A stretch of 64,000 nt of DNA from Daejeonella lutea (GTDB lineage: Bacteria; Bacteroidota; Bacteroidia; Sphingobacteriales; Sphingobacteriaceae), in the NCBI RefSeq assembly GCF_900168015.1, contig NZ_FUYR01000001.1:33968-97967 (forward strand), written 5' to 3'. This document shows, piece by piece, positions 53,721 to 62,291 of the stretch. Position numbers and translations under genes: made by a program. The first letter of the stretch is position 1. Each line of letters starts with the position of its first letter. The notes under the pieces were generated by a model. It was not told where the DNA came from. It was given only the letters and a program-made list of their open reading frames with translations, and did no database searches.

Positions 53721-53742
53721 TTGGTTAGTACATAGATTGAAG

Positions 53743-53772
53743 AAGCTCTTTGCGAAAGCAAAGGGCTTTTTT
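53743..53772. terminator. Bidirectional terminator
   Basis: An 11-bp stem with one G-T pair (53743-53753 with 53758-53768) has a GAAA tetraloop and a T-run. It separates the convergent beta-helix lipoprotein and transglutaminase-like genes. Confidence 0.8.
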
Positions 53773-53776
53773 CGTA

Positions 53777-54991
53777 TTAGTTAGCTCTTTGTACTAACGG
53801 ATCGTACTGATAAACTACGCTGTAAGGGGCTTTGCGTAAATTTGAAGAGATCTGACCGATACGCAGATCCTCTGACTGTGGGGTAGCTTCGCATACGGAA
53901 TACTTCTGTCCTTTGTAAGTTATAGACGCTCCTACAGGTTTATCAAAGCGAACCGCCATGGTAATATGCGTAGGATAAAGCAGTGCAATCATAGGCAAAT
54001 CGTAGATCTCCCTGACAAGATAAAAGAACAAGGCAGCACGATCATCACAGTCACTGTAACTTGAGAGGAGCGTTTGTTCTGGGGACAGCCGCTTTTCACG
54101 TCCAAAATTATCATCATCATTCTCGTAGAGGAAGGCATATCGCGTAAAGCGCATCAGGTAGTCGATCCCTTTTTTCTGGCTCATTCCCTCAACATTCTTT
54201 GTCAGTAGCGGTATCAGCGACCCGTGTGTTTCTTTGCTGAGAGGGATATTAAAGTAAGTTTCAAAGTCGACACCCGGATAGTTGGCAAACATGCCCTCTA
54301 CCGCCGGATTGAGCTTCAGCTGGAAATGGTACGACTTCTGGTCATAATCAAATTTCAGTTCCTTTTGAGTATATGTATCCGGTTTAAAATCTGGCATCCT
54401 TGTTACTTTGTATGAGAAAGAATTTGAAGCTCCGGGCACATTTGTCGCAATAGGTATCATTGGTTCGTTGCTCAGATCAGGATAACCGTAGTCGTGGATA
54501 TTCAGACACATGTACTTGTTGCCGCCCTCTATGAAAAAAGGGATATCATTAATGTTTTCGTTATTGCGGACGTAAAAAATCAGCCGGTCATTTGCAATCC
54601 CCAACCGGGCATCGTAGCCAGATTTGGCTAACAGAAACCATTTATATAAGGTGTATCTATTGTAATTTTCCGCTTTCGGACTGATCTGCTGTGCCGTTTT
54701 CCGGATCAGTTGATAGTAGATCCAGTCGTTCAACTCGTGTTTTTCTTTGTAGTCTAATAACTTGTTCACCAGTGGCTCATGTTCACCTGATTCCATGGCG
54801 ATGTAGAAGTCGGCAACAGATTTTTTAGATAAAATCCCCTCAAACTTGACATTGGATGACTGGTTGAGCTCAAAGTTAAAGGTGCCATCATAAAATTCGA
54901 AGCTGCGATTCTGAGCAATGGCAGGAATTCCCGCTAATGTTAGAAAAGCAATCAGAAAGATTTTACAGCTGAATTTGATCACTGAATACAC
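53777..54991 (-). CDS. Secreted transglutaminase-like protein
   Basis: This 404-residue exported protein starts at GTG 54991. Signal peptide residues about 1-26 end IPAIAQ. The C-terminal third contains a transglutaminase or cysteine-protease-like core. The Cys lies in SSYSDCDDRAALFFYLVRE and the His in YPTHITMAVRF, and an acidic residue in the following EATPQSED segment could complete the triad. The N-terminal 250 residues have no domain I recognise. Two TTAACA copies 11 bases apart lie immediately before the start, and a six-copy 11-bp array lies 155-220 bases upstream. Confidence 0.78.
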   Translation of the reverse strand: MYSVIKFSCKIFLIAFLTLAGIPAIAQNRSFEFYDGTFNFELNQSSNVKFEGILSKKSVADFYIAMESGEHEPLVNKLLDYKEKHELNDWIYYQLIRKTAQQISPKAENYNRYTLYKWFLLAKSGYDARLGIANDRLIFYVRNNENINDIPFFIEGGNKYMCLNIHDYGYPDLSNEPMIPIATNVPGASNSFSYKVTRMPDFKPDTYTQKELKFDYDQKSYHFQLKLNPAVEGMFANYPGVDFETYFNIPLSKETHGSLIPLLTKNVEGMSQKKGIDYLMRFTRYAFLYENDDDNFGREKRLSPEQTLLSSYSDCDDRAALFFYLVREIYDLPMIALLYPTHITMAVRFDKPVGASITYKGQKYSVCEATPQSEDLRIGQISSNLRKAPYSVVYQYDPLVQRAN

Positions 54992-55303
54992 TTGTTAACA
55001 AAAAGTTAACATTAAATATACGAAAAATTAACCTCCGGTGCAAATTTGCCATTCAATTACTGATCTAACCTCTAGTTCTGTACTGATATGCTATGTTGAA
55101 GCCAATGATTGGTGCTTGGTTGACTAAGGGATAGCTAATCTTCGAACGTAGGATAAACGTAGGATAAACGTAGGATAAACGTAAGATAAACGTAGGATAA
55201 ACGTAGGATGGAGCCGGCTTAGTGAAGGCATATCAATATGATCAGCGAGGATATATTACTTGATTGAAAGTTAACTGTGAGCTTAACAAGCCTTATAAGT
55301 GGT
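54992..55303. other. Gene-free spacer with phased repeats
   Basis: This 312-base spacer lies between the transglutaminase-like gene and the 3' end of the OlsF-like gene. It holds TTAACAAAAAGTTAACA next to the GTG start (54995-55011), the 11-bp array at 55146-55211 and another TTAAC pair at 55272-55287. It should contain the promoter of the minus-strand transglutaminase-like gene. No gene is visible. Confidence 0.5.
55146..55211. repeat. Six-copy 11-bp direct repeat (ACGTAGGATAA)
   Basis: Six consecutive 11-base units start at 55146, 55157, 55168, 55179, 55190 and 55201. Copy 4 has one change (ACGTAAGATAA) and the last ends GG instead of AA. The period is close to one DNA helical turn, so all copies face the same side of the helix. 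Confidence 0.9.
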
Positions 55304-57055
55304 TTAAAAGTTCTTTCCAATCTTCTCCAGCATCTCCGCCGGGATCTTTTCTAGATCGACAACAAGGAAGCCATCCAAACTGTCGGAGAACTTTGGATCG
55401 ATATTAAAGCAAATGATCTTGGCGTTAAGCGCGATATATTGACGCAGCAGGACCGGCACCTTTAAATGGGTCGTTTCAACTTCCGAAATAAGGCTATCCA
55501 GGTCTTTCAGACTTTCGCTCGGTTCCATGAGTAGATCTTTGTCAATTTTGGAAAAGTCGACTTTGAACTCCTTTCGCGGCCTGACATATTGAGCCAGCTC
55601 ATGATCGAAATGATGATTGCTGATATAATCAACGATCAGGGATTTGGAAAATTTAGAAAAACTGTTGCTGATGCTAACCGGTCCAATGAGGTAACGGTAG
55701 TGAGGGTTGTCCAGAAGATACTTCAGAATTCCTTTCCATAGAAGGAAAAGGGGAAGCGGTTTAAGCTGGTATTCTTTCCTGATCCATGACCGCCCCAACT
55801 CCAGGCTTTTCCTTAAGATAGGATAGAACTGGTCCCTGATTTTGAACAGTTCTGCGATATAGAATCCTCGTTTACCTCTGCTGTAAAAGATCTCATCACC
55901 GTTGCCTATACGGTAGGCACCGACGATCATTTGTGTATCAGTATCCCAGATAAAAAGGTGATTGTAATAGATGTCGTATTCATCCAGGTCGGTTTGCTTA
56001 TTCGTTCCTTCACCTACCTCCCTGAATGTAATTTCCCGCAGGCGTCCGATTTCTTTGATGATGTTTGGAATGTCGGAAGTGGGGCAAATGTAAACTTCAT
56101 AATTCTTTTCCGTCCATACTTTGAAATCCTGCAGGCCGCTTATTTCTTTTTCTATAACAGCTGGCGGAATTGCATCCACTATATGTTTGGGGGTTTTGCC
56201 GATCTTGAATATATTCCTCGGATTAAAGATCTTCTTCTCATTTTCCAGGCCCGTGCCAAGAGCATAGGTTTTGGCACGAAGGAAATCGAGGAGTTTGGTG
56301 GTATTGTTACCAAACGATATATCAGAGGGAAGAATAGGCTTTCCAATCCTTACCCTGATCTTATGTCCGCGTTTGTTAAAAATCTCGGACGGAAGTTTGG
56401 CTGTTCGTAAAGTTGGATGAATGAAGCTTAGCAGGTTAAATAGCAAACCATTGTTGCCGTGGAAATAAACGGGCACCACGGGTACGTTTGCTTTAGCGAT
56501 GATTTTTCCAACTACGGGGTGCCAAAGCTTATCCGTTATTTGCTGTGTTTCGAATTTGAAGGTAGATACCTCGCCGGCAGGAAATATCCCAATAGGTGTT
56601 CCTGAATTCAATAGTTCAAGGGTGTTTTTGATTCCACTTATACTTGAAGAATGCTCCACATTCTCAAATGGGTTTACCGCGATAAAGTAGTCACTCAGGT
56701 TAGGGATCTTTTTAAGAAGGAAGTTCGCCATCAGCTTAGCGTCGGGACGCACCATGCACAGGAGCTTTAATAACACTAAGCCTTCAATTCCGCCATATGG
56801 ATGGTTGGCGATGGCTATAAATGCTCCTTCCTTTGGGATGTTCTTTAAGTCGTTTTCGTCAAAATCAATCGAGACTCCAATGATCTGCAAGATCTTATCG
56901 ACGAACGTAGGGCCTTGAAGATGTTCAGCCTTTTGAAATACTTCATTCACTTCGTTAATTTTCATTACTTCCATTAGCAGGGAAGCGAGTCCTGGCAGGT
57001 GGAGCTTATCGAGGTTGGCAGCTTTCGAGAAATCTTCTTTTGTAATGATCTTCAT
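55304..57055 (-). CDS. OlsF-like fused acyltransferase for aminolipid synthesis
   Basis: This 583-residue cytoplasmic, membrane-associated protein has two acyltransferase halves. Residues about 70-270 are PlsC/OlsA-like, with the acyltransferase motif NHPYGGIEGL and IFPAGEVSTF. Residues about 310-520 are an OlsB/Acetyltransf_5-like N-acyltransferase (REITFREVGEGTNKQTDLDEYD, FYIAELFKIRDQFYP, GPVSISNSFSKFSK). This order is that of OlsF, which makes ornithine lipids. Related fused or paired enzymes in Bacteroidota make glycine lipids. The amino acid used cannot be told from sequence. It is a single gene. Confidence 0.87.
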   Translation of the reverse strand: MKIITKEDFSKAANLDKLHLPGLASLLMEVMKINEVNEVFQKAEHLQGPTFVDKILQIIGVSIDFDENDLKNIPKEGAFIAIANHPYGGIEGLVLLKLLCMVRPDAKLMANFLLKKIPNLSDYFIAVNPFENVEHSSSISGIKNTLELLNSGTPIGIFPAGEVSTFKFETQQITDKLWHPVVGKIIAKANVPVVPVYFHGNNGLLFNLLSFIHPTLRTAKLPSEIFNKRGHKIRVRIGKPILPSDISFGNNTTKLLDFLRAKTYALGTGLENEKKIFNPRNIFKIGKTPKHIVDAIPPAVIEKEISGLQDFKVWTEKNYEVYICPTSDIPNIIKEIGRLREITFREVGEGTNKQTDLDEYDIYYNHLFIWDTDTQMIVGAYRIGNGDEIFYSRGKRGFYIAELFKIRDQFYPILRKSLELGRSWIRKEYQLKPLPLFLLWKGILKYLLDNPHYRYLIGPVSISNSFSKFSKSLIVDYISNHHFDHELAQYVRPRKEFKVDFSKIDKDLLMEPSESLKDLDSLISEVETTHLKVPVLLRQYIALNAKIICFNIDPKFSDSLDGFLVVDLEKIPAEMLEKIGKNF

Positions 57056-57205
57056 TTCTGGTACGGCAAATAAGTATGAATCAAATTTCTCAAATTATTC
57101 CGTTATATTCAGCGCTCATCTACTTCTATTTCCCTGAACATCTGTATTAGGACATGCAGATTACATTCCTGATATAGGGCCTGGCAGAGCTTTAAATAGT
57201 TTGCC

Positions 57206-58120
57206 ATGAAAAAACAAGTCACATCCTATTTCAGCTTTTCCAAGAAAGAATTGAACGGCATCCTCGTCCTGCTGGGAGTCATCATGATGAGCCTGTCATT
57301 CTCCTCGTTCTACGGTTATTTTGATGAGCCCGAAACCTACGATTTGACAAGCTTTCAAAAGGAAATTGCATTGTTTCGTGCCTCAGCGGTTGAAAGGAAG
57401 AAGGGCTATACGTTCCTGAAAGATAAGATAGAAGATAGGGAAATGGAGCCAGAGTATTTCGAATTTGATCCAAACACTGCATCAGTTTTAGACTGGAAAA
57501 AATTAGGACTATCAGCAAAGCAAATAAAGATCCTGAACAATTACCGCTCTAAGGGAGGGAAGTTCTTCAAGAAAGAAGATCTGAAAAGGATTTACTCCAT
57601 TACAGAGAAGCAATTCGATGGCCTGGAGCCGTACATAAAAATTAAGTTTGCAGCACATAAGCCGTTTAGCGAACGGAAACTACCGGCAAGCCCACTTGAA
57701 AGAACAAAGAAGGAAGTTATTATCATAGAGCTCAATTCAGCCGATTCTGTAATGTTGGATCAGCTCCGCGGTATAGGGCCTGCATTTGCCTCAAGAATAA
57801 TCCGTTTTAGAAACCGGCTTGGTGGCTTTCACAACAAAGAGCAAGTCAAAGAGGTTTACGGGATGGATTCTCTGCGATACGCACTTATTTCGAATCAAAT
57901 TAAAATAGATGCATCATCATTAAGAAAAGTTAGTATTAACACCGCCACTTTCGAGGATTTGAGAAACCATCCTTATTTGAACTTTAAACAAATCAACGCT
58001 ATCATCCATTATCGCAAACAGCATGGGAAGTATTCGTCATCTGCGGATTTAAAGAAAGTTCTTATCCTGAATGAAGAAATTATCCGTAAAATTGAACCAT
58101 ACTTATCTTTTGATCCATGA
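57206..58120 (+). CDS. Helix-hairpin-helix (ComEA-like) membrane-anchored protein
   Basis: This 304-residue protein has an N-terminal membrane anchor (about 14-36) and three helix-hairpin-helix units: about 93-150 (LSAKQIKILNNYRSKGGKF), 172-232 (LRGIGPAFASRIIRFRNRLGGF) and 238-300 (NFKQINAIIHYRKQHGKY). ComEA-type proteins bind double-stranded DNA during uptake; ComEA has only one or two such motifs. A periplasmic DNA-binding or scaffold role is likely, but competence in this organism is not shown. It overlaps apt by four bases (ATGA). Confidence 0.88.
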   Translation: MKKQVTSYFSFSKKELNGILVLLGVIMMSLSFSSFYGYFDEPETYDLTSFQKEIALFRASAVERKKGYTFLKDKIEDREMEPEYFEFDPNTASVLDWKKLGLSAKQIKILNNYRSKGGKFFKKEDLKRIYSITEKQFDGLEPYIKIKFAAHKPFSERKLPASPLERTKKEVIIIELNSADSVMLDQLRGIGPAFASRIIRFRNRLGGFHNKEQVKEVYGMDSLRYALISNQIKIDASSLRKVSINTATFEDLRNHPYLNFKQINAIIHYRKQHGKYSSSADLKKVLILNEEIIRKIEPYLSFDP

Positions 58121-58644
58121 TCAGTACCAAATTGAAAAATGCTATTCGCGACATTCCGGATTTCCCTAAACCAGGAATAATCTTCAAAGACATTACGCCG
58201 ATATTAAAGGACGCGGGGCTATGCTCAGAAGTGATCGAAGCATTTGTTTTGGAAATGAAAGGAGATAAGATTGATGTCATAGCCGGGATAGAAAGCAGAG
58301 GTTTTTTGTTCGGTCTTATGCTGGCTAACAGATTACAGATTCCTTTTGTGCCGATCAGAAAGCAGGGTAAGCTTCCTGCTAAAACAATTCAGGAGCCCTG
58401 TGAGCTTGAGTATGGGTCAGCTATACTTGAATTGCACCAAGATGCCCTGATTGCAGGTCAACGTGTAATGATTCATGATGACTTGCTGGCGACAGGCGGA
58501 ACAGTTTCTGCCGCAACACGGCTTGTTCAGAAGATAGGCGGGGTTGTTGCAGGTTATTCTTTTGTGATAAGCCTCGACTTTCTGAATGGTAAAGAAAAGC
58601 TCAGAGGTGATTCTGAAAATATCATTACACTGGCTTCTTATTGA
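58117..58644 (+). CDS. apt: Adenine phosphoribosyltransferase
   Basis: Apt salvages adenine with PRPP to make AMP. The 175-residue protein carries DFPKPGIIFKDITPIL, the base-binding GIESRGFLFG, FVPIRKQGKLP and the PRPP-binding loop MIHDDLLATGGTVSAA. It is full length. The start is fused by a four-base overlap to the HhH gene, although the two functions have no evident link. Confidence 0.96.
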   Translation: MISTKLKNAIRDIPDFPKPGIIFKDITPILKDAGLCSEVIEAFVLEMKGDKIDVIAGIESRGFLFGLMLANRLQIPFVPIRKQGKLPAKTIQEPCELEYGSAILELHQDALIAGQRVMIHDDLLATGGTVSAATRLVQKIGGVVAGYSFVISLDFLNGKEKLRGDSENIITLASY

Positions 58645-58750
58645 GTTTATAAGTTGTGGGTTATAGGTTGTACGTTTGGGCGCATACGTCAAGTCTAGAA
58701 ATACTTATAGCTTATCACTTATAACATACAACCTACCACTTACAACTCAA
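58645..58750. repeat. GTTATAGGTTGTA word hairpin after apt
   Basis: The left arm begins ATTGAGTTTATAAGTTGTGG (58642) and the right arm ends CCACTTACAACTCAAT (58735-58750), so the outer ends pair well. The word is shared with 46213-46326. Confidence 0.65.
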
Positions 58751-58757
58751 TTTGGTG

Positions 58758-58791
58758 TTATAATTGCTACATTGCGTGCAACCAATTATAA
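58758..58791. promoter_or_regulatory. Inverted repeat before the acyl-CoA dehydrogenase gene
   Basis: TTATAATTG (58758-58766) and CAATTATAA (58783-58791) are exact reverse complements 16 bases apart and end 6 bases before the ATG. The geometry fits a dimeric repressor site, but no adjacent regulator is seen. Confidence 0.4.
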
Positions 58792-58797
58792 TTCTAT

Positions 58798-59970
58798 ATG
58801 CAATCAACACTTACTCCTGAACAGGGAGGGATAAATTTCCATTTATCCGAAAATCAGCAAATGGTGATAGACATGGTTCGTAATTTTGCTGAGAAGCATA
58901 TTCGTCCGCATGTAATGGAATGGGATGAGGAGCAAACCTTTCCTGTTGAAACGTTTAAGAAATTAGGAGAACTGGGCTTGATGGGCGTCCTGGTTCCCGA
59001 AGAATACGGAGGTTCAGGCTTGGGATACCAGGAATATGTTCATGTGATATCCGAGATATCTAAGGTCTGCGGTTCTATCGGACTTTCCGTTGCGGCTCAT
59101 AACTCTTTATGTACGGGTCATATCCTGGCTTTTGCAAATGACGAGCAAAAGAAACGATGGCTTCCAAAACTAGCTACAGCGGAATGGATCGGCTCATGGG
59201 GGCTGACTGAAGCTAACACCGGTTCGGACGCGATGGGAATGAATACTACAGCGGTATTAGATGGTGATCATTACGTTGTAAATGGCTCTAAGAATTGGAT
59301 CACTCACGGAAAGTCGGGTAATGTAGCTGTCGTAATGGTCCGCACCGGCGATAAGGGCGATTCTAAAGGTATTTCTGCGATCGTTATTGAAAAAGGCACT
59401 CCCGGATTCACTCATGGTAAGAAAGAAAATAAGCTTGGCATGCGTGCGTCAGAAACAACTGAGCTGATCTTTGACAATTGCCGTGTTCCAAAAGAAAACC
59501 TGCTTGGTAAAGAGGGCGAAGGATTCAAGCAGGCAATGTATATTCTTGACGGAGGAAGAATTTCAATAGCGGCCTTGTCACTCGGTATGGCTAAAGGCGC
59601 CTTGAAAGCATCGGTTGAATATTCGAAGCAAAGGTTTCAGTTTGGTCAACCCATCTCCAATTTCCAGGGTATTTCCTTTAAGATAGCTGATATGGCTACA
59701 GAAATTGAAGCTGCAGAGCTTCTGATCATGAGTGCTGCTGATCTAAAGAATCAGGGCAAGAGCGTAACGAAGCAATCGGCAATGGCTAAATACTTCGCAT
59801 CCGAGGTTTGTGTTAGAACGGCTACTGAAGCAGTGCAGATCTTTGGAGGATACGGTTATACCAAAGACTTTCCGGTCGAGAAATTCTACCGGGATTCTAA
59901 ACTATGTACGATAGGTGAAGGAACATCTGAGATTCAGAAGATCGTGATAGCCAGGGAAATAATGCGGTAA
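58798..59970 (+). CDS. Acyl-CoA dehydrogenase (short-chain/butyryl-CoA type)
   Basis: This 390-residue FAD enzyme introduces the trans-2 double bond into acyl-CoA in beta-oxidation or branched-chain amino acid breakdown. Motifs are the N-terminal helix domain FAEKHIRPHVMEWD, the FAD/substrate signature GSWGLTEANTGSDAMGMNTTA, and the C-terminal AVQIFGGYGYTKDFPVEKFYRDSK with the catalytic Glu in TIGEGTSEIQKIVIAR. No electron transfer flavoprotein genes are adjacent. A 9-bp inverted repeat precedes the start. Confidence 0.94.
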   Translation: MQSTLTPEQGGINFHLSENQQMVIDMVRNFAEKHIRPHVMEWDEEQTFPVETFKKLGELGLMGVLVPEEYGGSGLGYQEYVHVISEISKVCGSIGLSVAAHNSLCTGHILAFANDEQKKRWLPKLATAEWIGSWGLTEANTGSDAMGMNTTAVLDGDHYVVNGSKNWITHGKSGNVAVVMVRTGDKGDSKGISAIVIEKGTPGFTHGKKENKLGMRASETTELIFDNCRVPKENLLGKEGEGFKQAMYILDGGRISIAALSLGMAKGALKASVEYSKQRFQFGQPISNFQGISFKIADMATEIEAAELLIMSAADLKNQGKSVTKQSAMAKYFASEVCVRTATEAVQIFGGYGYTKDFPVEKFYRDSKLCTIGEGTSEIQKIVIAREIMR

Positions 59971-60029
59971 GTTAAAAGTTTCGATAACTAATATTCCTTA
60001 AATTAGTTATCGAAACTAAAACCGTATTG

Positions 60030-60626
60030 ATGATTAAGCTCTCGCTAATAATTTTCCTTTTTTATCCTTTATTTCTTTTCGCGCAAAGCGGAACGACTTC
60101 AGCTCCTAAACAGTTTGTTCTGTTTGATGTCGAATACACTTATACAAAAGCTGATGCGGATAATTCTACGCCGAGTAAATCCCATTATTATGTGAAGGGC
60201 GACAAGCTTACTGCCCAGCCGCAGGATTGGACTTCGCCGGTTGACTACCGTAACGGTACTGTTCACATTCGTCTTGAAGTTATCGAAAAACCTGTGGGCA
60301 GTGCACCTACCACCTGGACGTTGTGCTACATTCCTAACAAAGGACAAAAAAATGGTTACGGGTGTACTGGAACGACTGTGTATCTTGAAAAAGGAATTTA
60401 CGAGCTTGATGTCCCTATGACGTCGTTCTGGGAAAATGATTCCATTATATGGTCTGAGGGCATCAAACAAATGGATCTGGTTATAAAAGACGACAGTGGA
60501 GGTGCCGGTCATGCGCACAAAAGGGACGATCATGAACGGTTTTTTCCTACTAAAGTCAGGATCACCATGGTTCAGGTTGCGGCAGGCGAGAAATATGATG
60601 CACAATTAATACCGCGCATGAATTAG
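60030..60626 (+). CDS. Secreted protein of unknown function
   Basis: This 198-residue exported protein from ATG 60030 has a signal peptide of about 19 residues ending LFAQ. The mature part contains VLFDVEYTYTKADADN, strand-rich segments (TVHIRLEVIEKPVGS, TTVYLEKGIYELDVPM) and a histidine and aspartate-rich stretch near the end (GGAGHAHKRDDHERFFPTKV). I do not recognise a family. The His/Asp-rich segment suggests metal binding, which is inference. It stands alone. Confidence 0.7.
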   Translation: MIKLSLIIFLFYPLFLFAQSGTTSAPKQFVLFDVEYTYTKADADNSTPSKSHYYVKGDKLTAQPQDWTSPVDYRNGTVHIRLEVIEKPVGSAPTTWTLCYIPNKGQKNGYGCTGTTVYLEKGIYELDVPMTSFWENDSIIWSEGIKQMDLVIKDDSGGAGHAHKRDDHERFFPTKVRITMVQVAAGEKYDAQLIPRMN

Positions 60627-60763
60627 TAAATATTATGGGTTAGAATATATTAACCTGGGGAAATAATTTTATAAAGACTGTAAAATATCAGGCATTAAAA
60701 TTAATTTTAACCCCTGGTGCGCTAGCAGCATGCTGTTGCATCTTTATAGCCAAACATCACTGA

Positions 60764-61504
60764 ATGAAGAATACAAAGATAGCAGACAAGGTTTTTAGCG
60801 AGGAAATTAAAAAACCATCCGACTTTAAGTTCGGCGCTACAGTGGCGAACGCCTTCGACGACATGGTTGAGCGCTCGGTACCTTATTATAATGAAATCCA
60901 GCGGATGATTATTGAGCAGGCGATTGAGCATGCAGAGCCGGGAACGAATGTGATTGATCTGGGTTGTTCGACAGGTACTACAATGATTGGACTAAATCCA
61001 TATGTTGATGAATCAATTAAATTTATTGGCATTGATGATTCAGCAGATATGCTCAAGAAATGCGATCTGAAGCTAAAGGAAGCAAACTTTACAAGACCTT
61101 ATAAACTCGTCCTTGGAGACCTTCACGAAGATGTGAAGATTGAAAACGCCTCCGTGGTGATTTTATGCTTAACACTGCAATTTGTTCGGCCCATCTACAG
61201 AGAAAAACTTATCAAAAGAATATTTGATGGACTTAATAAAGGAGGTGTGCTCATCGTTTCGGAGAAGATTCTTGCCGAGGACAGCCTGTTCAACCGGAAC
61301 TTTATCAAGTATTATTACGATTATAAGAGAAGGAATAATTACAGTGAAATGGAAATCTCGCAGAAGAGGGAGGCACTGGAAAATGTGTTAATTCCTTATA
61401 AATTGAGTGAGAACGTTAAAATGTTCAGGGAAGCAGGTTTTTCGCACATAGAGACATTCTTTAAATGGTACAATTTTTCAGGGTTTATAGCGATAAAGAA
61501 CTAG
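60764..61504 (+). CDS. cmoA: Carboxy-SAM synthase-like methyltransferase
   Basis: This 246-residue protein closely follows CmoA, which makes carboxy-S-adenosylmethionine from SAM and prephenate. Motifs are FDDMVERSVPYYNEIQRM, the SAM-binding IDLGCSTGTT, IGIDDSADML and CLTLQFVRPIYREKLIKRI with GLNKGGVLIVSEK. In E. coli CmoB then uses the product to modify tRNA wobble uridine. No cmoB is next to it here. A membrane methyltransferase gene follows after one base and is probably co-transcribed. Confidence 0.88.
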   Translation: MKNTKIADKVFSEEIKKPSDFKFGATVANAFDDMVERSVPYYNEIQRMIIEQAIEHAEPGTNVIDLGCSTGTTMIGLNPYVDESIKFIGIDDSADMLKKCDLKLKEANFTRPYKLVLGDLHEDVKIENASVVILCLTLQFVRPIYREKLIKRIFDGLNKGGVLIVSEKILAEDSLFNRNFIKYYYDYKRRNNYSEMEISQKREALENVLIPYKLSENVKMFREAGFSHIETFFKWYNFSGFIAIKN

Positions 61505-61505
61505 G

Positions 61506-62228
61506 ATGCTGACAATAGGAAACTTTTTTTTCAGATACAGGAACCTGCTTTTCGTCTTTCTGTATCTCGCATTGTTTATTCCTTCGTCGGAGATATTCCG
61601 TGAGGAAAACCTGGGTCCTGACTATTATTTATATCCATTGATTCTGGGCTTGTCCATAACCATCCTAGGACAGCTTATCCGGGGCGTTACAATTGCCTTG
61701 AAATATATTGTTAGGGGAGGGAAGAATAAAGAAGTTTATGCAGATGATCTGATTACCGAGGGGATTTTTAATCATTGCAGGAACCCACTTTATGTCGGAA
61801 ATATTCTTATGCTGGTCGGTGTGGGGATATTAATTAACTCGCTGTTGTTTGTAGCTGTTTTTATCCCGCTTTTCTTATTTATCTACCAGGCTATAGTTCT
61901 TGCAGAAGAGCAGTTTCTTCGAAATAAATTTAAAGGGCAATTTGATGCCTATTGCAGCAAGGTTAGCCGATGGTGGATTAACCTCAATGGAATAGGTAAA
62001 ACTATATCGGGGATGGATTTCAACGGGAAGAGATGGCTGATAAAGGAATACAATACGCAGACTGTATGGGCGACCGGAATCGTGGTAATCCTTCTGTTCT
62101 ACTATCCACAGTTAACGAATTATAATACAGATCTAAGGGATAAGATATTTATAGTTTCATTAATTGTGCTTGGAATCTACTATTTCAGCATCAGGTATCT
62201 GAAGAAAAGCGGCACATGGAAAGGATAA
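61506..62228 (+). CDS. Membrane methyltransferase (ICMT/PEMT-like)
   Basis: This 240-residue integral membrane protein has about five or six helices. The SAM-binding segment GIFNHCRNPLYVGNILMLVGVGILI and the following AEEQFLRNKFKGQFDAYCSKVSRWW are the signature of the isoprenylcysteine carboxyl methyltransferase and phospholipid methyltransferase group. The bacterial substrates are mostly unknown lipids. It starts one base after the cmoA stop. A bidirectional terminator (62258-62284) follows. Confidence 0.87.
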   Translation: MLTIGNFFFRYRNLLFVFLYLALFIPSSEIFREENLGPDYYLYPLILGLSITILGQLIRGVTIALKYIVRGGKNKEVYADDLITEGIFNHCRNPLYVGNILMLVGVGILINSLLFVAVFIPLFLFIYQAIVLAEEQFLRNKFKGQFDAYCSKVSRWWINLNGIGKTISGMDFNGKRWLIKEYNTQTVWATGIVVILLFYYPQLTNYNTDLRDKIFIVSLIVLGIYYFSIRYLKKSGTWKG

Positions 62229-62257
62229 TTTGTTGAGGTAAAGTGAGTTTAAAAAGA

Positions 62258-62284
62258 AACCTCCCCAATTTACATGGGGAGGTT
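62258..62284. terminator. Bidirectional terminator
   Basis: A perfect 10-bp stem (62258-62267 with 62275-62284) has a T-run on the plus side and an A-run on the other. It lies between the convergent methyltransferase and oxidoreductase genes. Confidence 0.85.
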
Positions 62285-62291
62285 TTTTTAA

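Noticed and set aside
55146-55211. Considered as a miniature CRISPR array
   Set aside because: The units are contiguous 11-mers with no spacers and there are no cas genes nearby.
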